Of a stretch of DNA of 64,000 bases, positions 56,641 through 64,000 are shown piece by piece. The notes beneath the pieces are model-generated. The model did not search any database and had not been told where the DNA came from. It saw nothing but the letters and a program-made list of their open reading frames with translations. Every line of letters begins with the position of its first letter. Position 1 is the first letter of the stretch. The stretch spans positions 45,647 through 109,646 of the forward strand of contig NAVB01000216.1 in assembly GCA_002179805.1 (NCBI GenBank), read 5' to 3'. The DNA comes from Acanthamoeba lenticulata (taxonomy: Eukaryota; Discosea; Longamoebia; Acanthamoebidae). The position numbers and the translations under genes were made by a program.

Positions 56641-59061
56641 ATGAAACGCAAGGCCGTCAAAGACTCCCCCGCTAACGGAGGCGCGGAACGACAGGATCAA
56701 CAGCGAGCCCGCCTTGAGCGCCAGCGGCAACTAGAACAAGAGGCACTTGGTATGGCTCCGGAGGTTAGCAGAACGTGCGGGTGATGCTTTAACAGCTTAA
56801 CGAAACTTCAATCTTCAGAAATCGAAGTAGAGGGAAAGCTGCTTGAGCGCCTTATGCGGACTTCATTCCAGCGCAAGTTTGAAGCCATCGGGAGGCATGC
56901 TTTGCCTGTCCTCGGGTCAGCGTCCAAACCAGCCGCGGCTTATGACCACCTTCTCAGCGCCATCGGCGAGGCGCCGGTCGTGATGGTTCGTGGCCTTGTC
57001 CTTTCCACCTTTGAGAGATGTTGAGTTAAGATGTTCACTACGCCAACGTAGATCGGAGAGGCCTCACACGGAACGCGCGAGTTCTACGAGGAGCGGGCCA
57101 CCATCACCCGTCGCTTGATCGAGGAGAAGGGCTTTACTTCAGTCATCGTCGAGGCCGACTGGCCCGACGCCTATCGCATCAACCGGTACTGCAGTTCATG
57201 CTTGTGGCGCATGAAGCTCGAAATCTTTCCTCCTCTAAACCTCTTCAACAGGTTCGTACAGCACTTCCCCAACTCCAGAGACAAAACTGCGGACGACGCT
57301 CTGGGTGACTTCCAGCGCTTCCCCAAGTGGATGTGGCGCAACACCGTTGTACGGCGGTCCTCCTTGTTTCTTAACATGCGTGCGCCTCGCGCCACTCATT
57401 CTCCCGATGGCTCCACCGCACCTCAGGTGCGCGAGTTTGTGAAGTGGATGCGAGAATTCAACGCCGAACGCGACGTGCGACAGCGCGTGGGCTTCTACGG
57501 GATGGACCTCTACTCTTTCATTATCTCCTCAAACGAGGTCCTTGAGTACCTTGAGAAGGTCGCCTGCCCTACCCTGCCTGACGGCCTGTTTGCTTTTCTC
57601 GTCCTTCATGAAACCTGACGCCTGCTGGCTGCTTCGCGCGTGTAGGTCGATCCCAAGCTGGCCGACGAGGCACGCGACAACTACGAGTGCTTCATGCAGT
57701 ATGGTGACGACCCGCACGCCTACGCGCGCCACACGGCCTTTGGCATGTCGCCCACTTGCGAGCAGGTCCAGCATCTCTCTTGCATTCCTACGCACGTGTG
57801 TGCAAGTCAGGCGTGTGAAGTCTGTCTGACTTGAGCGGGTCGCACTTGCCTCTCGCGGGAGAACAGGAGGTGCTCGAAACGCTGAAGATGATGCGCGCCA
57901 AGACGCAGGAGCGAATGCGCATGGATGGCTTCCTCGAGCACGATGAAGACTTCTATGCATATCAGGTCCATCCACCACCTAATTGAGCGGGTTGTCTGGA
58001 ACTTGCTTGCTCACATACACTGCTCGAGCAGAACGCAGAGATCGTGCGGGACGCTGAGGAATACTACCGTGCGAGCGCCGTCGGACGCGTGGATTCGTGG
58101 AACATACGGGACACACACATGGTCAAGGCTGTGCGTGACCTCATCGCCCATCGCACCAAACAGACCGGCGCACCAGCCAAGGCACGCGCAACCGTCCCCA
58201 CCTGCTCTCTGCCTCGAAGCATCGCTCACTTGTGGACAAATGTGCTACAGGTGGTGATCTGGGCACACAACAGCCATTTGGGTGACGCTCGCGCGACAGA
58301 TATGGGTCGCAAGCGTCGGAAGCACAACGTGGGCCAGCTCTTGCGCGAGCAGTGCGGCTTCAACAACACCTTTAACATCGGTTCGCTCCTCCCTCTTCCG
58401 AACTCGCTGTTCTCGACCAGGCTCTCACGTTTGCTGCGCACAGGCTTCACAACGTACACGGGCACAGTGACCGCCGCTAGTGGTTGGGGCAAGCGCCTCG
58501 AGAAGAAGGAGATTGTACCCGGCCGCAAAGACAGGTTCGTATCTGCACACATAAACAACTGGTGCAGGGCTGGCGTGCAGCTAACACGAGCTTGGTCTTA
58601 TTTGTTGGTGATAGTTGGGAGGGAGTGCTGCACGAGGCGCGGCCGAACGGATGGCGCGACTTTATGCTGATTTTCAACCACGTCCAGCCAGCCACGGCGG
58701 ACGAGGCCCGTGGCCAATGGTCGCACCTCGTTTCAGGCCCTCTCCGCAAGCGCGAGATCGACCCTGACTTTACTAAGCTTCTCGGCGACGACCTTCTTGA
58801 GCGGTCCGCACCCATTTTTGGAATGGGCATCGCACTACACGTGCGCGGGGTTGTGTGCTGATGAGAGCGCATGTCGCACGCAGGTACATCGGTGTGATTT
58901 ACCGGCCGGACAGTGAGCTGTTGTCCCACTATTCGAGCTCGGCTCTATCGCTTCAGTACGACGCTGTAATCCACATTGACAGGACTGAGGCTCTACCGCC
59001 CATCGACCCTCACCCCCAATTCCCGTCCACTACGGCAACTTCGGCATGTGGCGCAAGCTAA
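56641..59061 (+). CDS. Erythromycin-esterase-family hydrolase
   Basis: About nine exons. The start exon ([14 protein letters not shown]) joins in phase 1 to [13 protein letters not shown]. The family core is complete: [16 protein letters not shown] with the Glu and His of the active site, [54 protein letters not shown] with the second catalytic His, [25 protein letters not shown] and [13 protein letters not shown]. Bacterial relatives include EreA/EreB and many environmental homologues; the true substrate of most is unknown, so drug hydrolysis should not be assumed. The family is mainly bacterial, which suggests old transfer, yet the gene has many host-type introns. The extreme C-terminus overlaps degenerate tRNA-like sequence and its frame is uncertain. 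Confidence 0.88.
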
Positions 59062-59090
59062 ACGCACCAGATAAGTCAAACAACCAATAA

Positions 59091-59157
59091 CCGGCTGTGG
59101 CGCAATTAGTAGTGTCGTAGATGGCTGAATCAGCCAGACGAGGCAAACCATCAATAA
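59091..59157 (+). pseudogene. Truncated tRNA-Tyr-like copy 1
   Basis: 67-base unit that starts with the acceptor and D-arm of the downstream tRNA-Tyr (CCGGCTGTGGCGCAATT) and, after the D-arm, jumps to a CAGCCAG resembling the 3' acceptor strand. The anticodon arm, intron and T-arm are missing. The D-stem is damaged (GTAGTGTCG in place of GTAGCGCGG), so this copy is more decayed than the second. Confidence 0.7.
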
Positions 59158-59224
59158 CCGGCTGTGGCGCAATTGGTAGCGCGGTAGACGCCTGAAGCAG
59201 CCAGACGAGATAAACAATCAATAA
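59158..59224 (+). pseudogene. Truncated tRNA-Tyr-like copy 2
   Basis: Second 67-base unit directly abutting the functional gene. Its first 32 bases are identical to the true tRNA-Tyr through GTAGAC, then comes GCCTGAAG and CAGCCAG in place of the anticodon loop, intron and T-arm. It keeps an intact A-box (D-arm) but has no B-box. Confidence 0.75.
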
Positions 59225-59319
59225 CCGGCTGTGGCGCAATTGGTAGCGCGGTAGACTGTAGTCTGTGATTACCCTCGGTAGTTATCTATCGGTTCCTGGT
59301 TCGAGTCCGGGCAGCCGGA
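59225..59319 (+). tRNA. trnY(gua): tRNA-Tyr (anticodon GTA) with a 22-base intron
   Basis: Perfect 7-bp acceptor stem (CCGGCTG / CAGCCGG), D-stem GCGC/GCGC, anticodon stem GTAGA/TCTAT with loop C-T-G-T-A-G-A, T-arm CCTGG-TTCGAGT-CCGGG and discriminator A. The intron (59262-59283) sits one base 3' of the anticodon, the canonical site, and is typical for eukaryotic tRNA-Tyr. A T6 run follows at 59324-59329. Confidence 0.95.
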
Positions 59320-59323
59320 GTTC

Positions 59324-59329
59324 TTTTTT
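59324..59329 (+). terminator. Pol III terminator of tRNA-Tyr
   Basis: Six T residues five bases after the discriminator base. Confidence 0.8.
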
Positions 59330-59417
59330 ATGTGACAGGTTTTTGTTCACTGCCCTTCCATTTATTTATTTGATATCATGTATTCACCTCATTCAAAGAT
59401 TTGCGTTGTATAAGCAA

Positions 59418-59499
59418 GACGACGTGGCCGAGTGGTTAAGGCGGTAGACTAGAAATCTACTGGGGTCTCCCCGCGCAGGTTCAAATCCTGCCGTCGTCG
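59418..59499 (+). tRNA. trnS(aga): tRNA-Ser (anticodon AGA)
   Basis: Acceptor stem GACGACG/CGTCGTC, D-arm GGCCGAGTGGTTAAGGC, anticodon stem GTAGA/TCTAC with loop CTAGAAA, a long variable arm typical of tRNA-Ser (TGGGGTCTCCCCGC), T-arm GCAGG-TTCAAAT-CCTGC, discriminator G. No intron. A T5 run follows at 59507-59511. Confidence 0.96.
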
Positions 59500-59506
59500 A
59501 CAACCC

Positions 59507-59511
59507 TTTTT
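59507..59511 (+). terminator. Pol III terminator of tRNA-Ser
   Basis: Five T residues eight bases after the tRNA end. Confidence 0.75.
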
Positions 59512-59519
59512 CTTGTACA

Positions 59520-59759
59520 GTTGGAATAGTATATTTTACGTTTTATTAGAACATTTGGTTTATTTTTATTATAACTATGTATTTTTTTGGTTTTTGGAAT
59601 ATAATTTGTCAATAATATTAATTTTAATGATTATAACAACAAAATATTTATATATTTTATTTTACAAATATAAATTGATTTTTTAGGCGCATTTCAAGTC
59701 TGGAGCACTAAATGGTTGCTATGGGAAAGCATATACAAGCTGTCCTTTTCCTGTTAGCA
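59520..59759. other. AT-rich spacer in the Pol III cluster
   Basis: About 240 bases between tRNA-Ser and tRNA-Phe, with 59520-59690 almost purely A and T, in strong contrast to the surrounding GC-rich DNA. No gene is visible. Confidence 0.5.
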
Positions 59760-59832
59760 GCCCTCTTAGCTCAGCTGGTAGAGCGCACGACTGAAGATCG
59801 TGAGGTCGCTGGTTCAAACCCGGCAGAGGGCA
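59760..59832 (+). tRNA. trnF(gaa): tRNA-Phe (anticodon GAA)
   Basis: 73 bases. Acceptor stem GCCCTCT/AGAGGGC, D-arm GCTCAGCTGGTAGAGC, anticodon stem CACGA/TCGTG with loop CTGAAGA, T-arm of 5 bp around TTCAAAC, discriminator A. No intron. T6 run at 59837-59842 acts as terminator. Confidence 0.96.
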
Positions 59833-59836
59833 ATCA

Positions 59837-59842
59837 TTTTTT
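59837..59842 (+). terminator. Pol III terminator of tRNA-Phe
   Basis: Six T residues four bases after the tRNA end. Confidence 0.8.
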
Positions 59843-60003
59843 GGACACAAAAAGGTACCTTTTTGTGTCCAAAGGCAAAGAGCAATGAAACAACAACAAT
59901 CCACTAGCAACACTCAACAGGAAGGAAAGCGGTAGTGGGCCACTACGTCGTTGCAACAAGATGTGCAAGAAATGAGGAAGATAAGGAAAGAGCGAGTGGC
60001 CAC

Positions 60004-60008
60004 AAAAA
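60004..60008 (-). terminator. Pol III terminator of 5S rRNA
   Basis: Five T residues on the minus strand, two bases beyond the 5S 3' end. Confidence 0.75.
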
Positions 60009-60010
60009 GA

Positions 60011-60128
60011 GGATACGACACGGTGGATTCCCGGGTGGTCGCCCACCCCAGTACTAACACCGCCTGGCGCAGCTTAACTTCGCTGTTCGGATGGGAAGCG
60101 GTGCTTTCTGCGCAGTATGGCCGTATCC
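60011..60128 (-). rRNA. rrn5: 5S ribosomal RNA
   Basis: About 118 bases on the minus strand. The ends GGATACGGCC and GTCGTATCC pair as helix I. Internal landmarks are CCCATCCGAACAGCGAAGTT (loop B/C region), AAGCTGCGCC and GTACTGGGGTGGGCGACC (A-box/C-box internal promoter region). The sequence agrees with what I remember of Acanthamoeba 5S rRNA. A T5 run follows its 3' end (60004-60008 on the plus strand as A5). Confidence 0.96.
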
Positions 60129-60208
60129 GTTGGTCTTATCTCACACTCGCCATGTTGTACAACTTCCTATTCGGCCGGATCCATCCGCTATCAATAGTAT
60201 CGATTATC

Positions 60209-60213
60209 AAAAA
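60209..60213 (-). terminator. Pol III terminator of tRNA-Lys
   Basis: Five T residues on the minus strand shortly after the tRNA 3' end. Confidence 0.75.
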
Positions 60214-60217
60214 TGAT

Positions 60218-60290
60218 AGCCGACCGTGGGGCTCGAACCCACGACCACAAGATTAAGAGTCTTGCGCTCTACCGACTGAGCTAGGCCGGC
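60218..60290 (-). tRNA. trnK(cuu): tRNA-Lys (anticodon CTT)
   Basis: 73 bases on the minus strand. Acceptor stem GCCGGCC/GGTCGGC with one G-T pair, D-arm GCTCAGTCGGTAGAGC, anticodon stem CAAGA/TCTTG with loop CTCTTAA, T-arm GTGGG-TTCGAGC-CCCAC, discriminator T. A T5 run follows at 60209-60213 on the minus strand. Confidence 0.96.
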
Positions 60291-60445
60291 GGTTGTCCAG
60301 CGTGAGGAATGACAGGCGCCAAAGAGGCGTTTGGTCAGTGGGATCCGCGATGTGCACGCGTGCTTATCCCGGCGCGGCGGCCGGCTGCGACACATGAAGT
60401 CATTTAACTCCCTTTTCTGCATCGACCAGCTGTTGCGCCTCTTGT

Positions 60446-61330
60446 TTACTCAGTTGTTGGTGGTGAAGAGGAAGGACGAATAAAATGGTTGAAGGGACAG
60501 CGGACAACATCTTCCACGAGACCCTCGGGAAGAGCACCACCAGGCGATTCGCGCAGGGCCTCAGATATAGCCTCAAAGGCATGCACAGTGGGCTCTCGTG
60601 GTGCTGGAGCTGACTGCAGCAGCTGCTGGCCGTGGGAGGCGAGCCATGTGAGCTCCTCCCACGCGATCCGCTTGCCGTAGCGCGAAAACGGGTTGAGTAG
60701 CAGGTCTATTGGCGTGTTCCCCGCCTCCAAGTCCTGCACCAACTGAGGAGAAGAGTTAACGAGAGCAGCCTGTTTGGTTGTGAGGTAGCCACGTACGCGC
60801 AAGCCAGGAAGACCAGCGCCCTCAACGTTGCTGTAACCCACCGCCTCTACAGCCTCCTCGGCTCGGGCAGCAGAGGTGAAGGCTGGAATGGTGGGGCGGG
60901 TGGCGTGGGTGAGCTCGAGTTCGAGCAGACGGTATTCCATCTCGTCCTCCTTCACCCGTTCGGATTTTTTGGGTGGCTCCCTGAGAAGCACCCACAGGTC
61001 CGACCTCAGCAACTGTCGCAGGAGCTGGTGCTTCAGCACGCTTCGAGCAAAGTCTGGCGCGTTGATTAGGGCCACCATCGTCTCCTCCACGTGGTTGCTC
61101 ATGAACTCTTCATCTGTTTGGTCCTCGCCGGGCACAGGGTTCTCAGCCTCGATCGGTTTATTTTCGTTTCCGGTCGTGTCTTGATCAGGTGATGTAGTTG
61201 CGAAAAATGTGGACGATTTACTGAATGACCGCTGTCCACTATGACGTGCAAACAAAGAAGCGAGCGGGGCGTGCTGCGTGCATTGCGGCACCACCCACAA
61301 TGCAGCTTGATTCCACCTCGCTCGCAGCAT
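60446..61330 (-). CDS. Mitochondrial SseB-like domain protein
   Basis: Intronless frame of 294 residues from the ATG at 61330 (MLRARWNQAALWVVPQ). The first 45 residues are rich in Arg, Ser and Ala without acids, as in a mitochondrial transit peptide. An acidic spacer (GEDQTDEEFMSNHVEE) follows, then a domain with RLLELELTHATRPTIPAFTS, AARAEEAVEAVGY, GYLTTKQAALVNSS and IDLLLNPFSRYGKRIAWEEL, which follows the pattern of SseB-type domains (a Phe-Thr-Ser strand end, then LNP). SseB-like proteins are mainly bacterial and poorly characterised. The C-terminus could be altered by an unrecognised intron near 60450-60490. Confidence 0.55.
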   Translation of the reverse strand: MLRARWNQAALWVVPQCTQHAPLASLFARHSGQRSFSKSSTFFATTSPDQDTTGNENKPIEAENPVPGEDQTDEEFMSNHVEETMVALINAPDFARSVLKHQLLRQLLRSDLWVLLREPPKKSERVKEDEMEYRLLELELTHATRPTIPAFTSAARAEEAVEAVGYSNVEGAGLPGLRVRGYLTTKQAALVNSSPQLVQDLEAGNTPIDLLLNPFSRYGKRIAWEELTWLASHGQQLLQSAPAPREPTVHAFEAISEALRESPGGALPEGLVEDVVRCPFNHFIRPSSSPPTTE

Positions 61331-61480
61331 GGTGAATTTTATTATTTTTTTTTTATTATTGAATTTTTTTTCTTTTCTTTTTTTTTTCGACAGGAAAGGA
61401 AAGAGAGCTCCCACGTCGCTTTGGCCACCTAGTCACACGACAGAAGAAACTCGCAAGGAAAAGAGGTCGGTGTGGCCGAG

Positions 61481-61885
61481 ATGGCGCACAAGGTGAAGCA
61501 AGAGCTGGTGATGGCAATCTCAGTGGACAAGGCCTGGACGGCAGTGAAGGACTTTCAACATGTGAACTGGTTGGTCAATGCCAGGGAGCTGGACAGCAAG
61601 GGGAAGTTAAAGCGTAGCATTACCATCAATGACGAAGAGGTTGAGGAGGAGCTGCTCACTACTGTTGAGGGAGACAAAGAGAAGCAACTTAAGTGGACTA
61701 TTGTGCGGACGAAACTGCCGATCTCCAACTGGGAAGGCCGACTGAGTGTAACCCCGGTTGGGCTTTCAAGGTCGAAAATCAGCTTCGAGTGCAGCTTCGA
61801 CTCACCAGACAAGAACATGCGCAACGTTTTCCATAGCGTGTATGGCGAAGGCCTTGCCAAAATCAAGATCTCGCTTGAGGGCTAG
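61481..61885 (+). CDS. SRPBCC/START-like (Bet v1 fold) protein
   Basis: Intronless, 134 residues from the ATG at 61481 (MAHKVKQELVMAISVDKAW). The pattern VKQELVMAISVDKAWTAVKD, FQHVNWLV, ELDSKGKLKRSITIN, EEELLTTVE, NWEGRLSVTPV and KISFECSFDS followed by a C-terminal helix (VYGEGLAKIKISLEG) fits the polyketide-cyclase-like SRPBCC fold, a helix-grip pocket for lipids or other hydrophobic ligands. Fully soluble; the ligand is unknown. An in-frame GTG at 61472 is ignored in favour of the ATG. Confidence 0.7.
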   Translation: MAHKVKQELVMAISVDKAWTAVKDFQHVNWLVNARELDSKGKLKRSITINDEEVEEELLTTVEGDKEKQLKWTIVRTKLPISNWEGRLSVTPVGLSRSKISFECSFDSPDKNMRNVFHSVYGEGLAKIKISLEG

Positions 61886-62102
61886 GTACGGGCCATTGGA
61901 AATCTACCTCTTATAGATGAAAATCGCTAACAGCAGATGATGAGCAGGTGGTGGGACTTTTCGATTCGAATAAATAAAAGGAACTACTACACCAGAGAAG
62001 GCGACTGAGTCAATCGCAAGGAATCTTAACGGCGGATGAAGATGAAGATGAGGAGTTGGAAGCTTGCGCCCTTGGCGCAGGCCTCTCGTGGCCCTCTTCA
62101 CT

Positions 62103-63787
<1,685 letters not shown>

Positions 63788-64000
63788 GGGTTGTGGTGTG
63801 TGTGTGTGCGATGGGGTACAGATGGACAAGCACAAGGGCAGTGGTGCGAACGGTGTCAAAGGTGGTAACGAAACGGCTTGCGACGGGGTTTGCTCGCCTC
63901 TTCTCCTTCCGGGGGCGTCCCGCTTGCCGGTCCTTTTTCTTTTTTTCTTGTCTGTCGCTAACTCCGATTGGAATTTCAAGCACATGGCGATTCTTTATAT
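63788..64000. other. 5' flank of PRMT1 to window end
   Basis: 213 bases with a GT/CA-rich run (63795-63812) and pyrimidine tracts. It should hold the PRMT1 promoter. Nothing else is recognised. Confidence 0.45.

Noticed and set aside
59091..59224. Two additional functional tRNA-Tyr genes
   Set aside because: Both units lack the anticodon arm and T-arm and cannot make a tRNA, although their first 30 bases match the real gene.

Overview
This is a gene-dense, GC-rich stretch of a protist nuclear genome. Almost every gene is split by short GT-AG introns (mostly about 50-100 bases). The minus-strand 5S rRNA gene at 60011-60128 matches what I remember of the Acanthamoeba 5S sequence, and the gene content fits Amoebozoa: filamin-type repeats on leucine-rich repeats, an RWP-RK protein, a Ras with a CaaX end, a broad set of conserved eukaryotic genes. 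I read it as Acanthamoeba, most likely A. castellanii or a close relative. There are no operons, CRISPR arrays, insertion sequences or viral genes.

Layout. 0-11.4 kb: UBOX5/RNF37-like ubiquitin ligase (+), then on the minus strand the mitochondrial 2-oxoadipate dehydrogenase E1 (DHKTD1), a small unknown protein, the sterol-dehydrogenase-like SDR42E1 and a glycine-rich RRM protein. 11.9-20.4 kb: a leucine-rich-repeat/filamin protein (+), then minus-strand genes for a REDIC1-like protein, an ankyrin protein, a free-standing Prp8 RNase H-like domain and a LARGE-like (GT49) glycosyltransferase. 20.5-31.3 kb: APC1 of the anaphase-promoting complex (+), an RWP-RK protein (+), BolA (-), 4E-BP (-) and a DUF924 protein (+). 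31.4-42.9 kb: CDK5RAP3/C53 (-), a GRAB-domain golgin (-), a small His/Arg-rich protein (+), a Ras GTPase (-) and a large receptor-L-domain membrane protein built of one-repeat-per-exon modules (-). 43.2-59.1 kb: MYND protein (+), SNAP25-type SNARE (-), dephospho-CoA kinase (-), PPIL4 (+), ANKRD39 (-), ARMC7 (+), a small membrane protein (-), an unknown protein (+), COQ9 (+), a GIY-YIG-like protein (-) and an erythromycin-esterase-family protein (+). 59.1-60.3 kb: an RNA polymerase III cluster with tRNA-Tyr (intron-containing, preceded by two truncated tandem copies), tRNA-Ser, tRNA-Phe, 5S rRNA and tRNA-Lys. 60.4-64 kb: a mitochondrial SseB-like protein (-), a START/Bet v1-like protein (+) and the arginine methyltransferase PRMT1 (-).

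The genes do not form one pathway. Recurring themes are ubiquitin-family and cell-cycle control (UBOX5, APC1, C53), mitochondrial metabolism (DHKTD1, COQ9, SseB-like; dephospho-CoA kinase may supply CoA), RNA work (PPIL4, RRM protein, PRMT1, Prp8 fragment), translation control (4E-BP) and membrane traffic (golgin, SNARE). Intergenic gaps are very small: ATG-to-ATG distance is 55 bp for ANKRD39/ARMC7 and 79 bp for the glycosyltransferase/APC1 pair, and only 29 bp separate the ARMC7 stop from that of the next gene.

Exon joins were worked out by eye from reading frame, splice sites and remembered family sequences. Where a CDS is given as one span it includes introns. The most unusual items are the stand-alone Prp8 RNase H-like domain, the tandem deletion derivatives of tRNA-Tyr, the REDIC1-like N-terminus, the exon-per-repeat L-domain gene and the five-motif C53.
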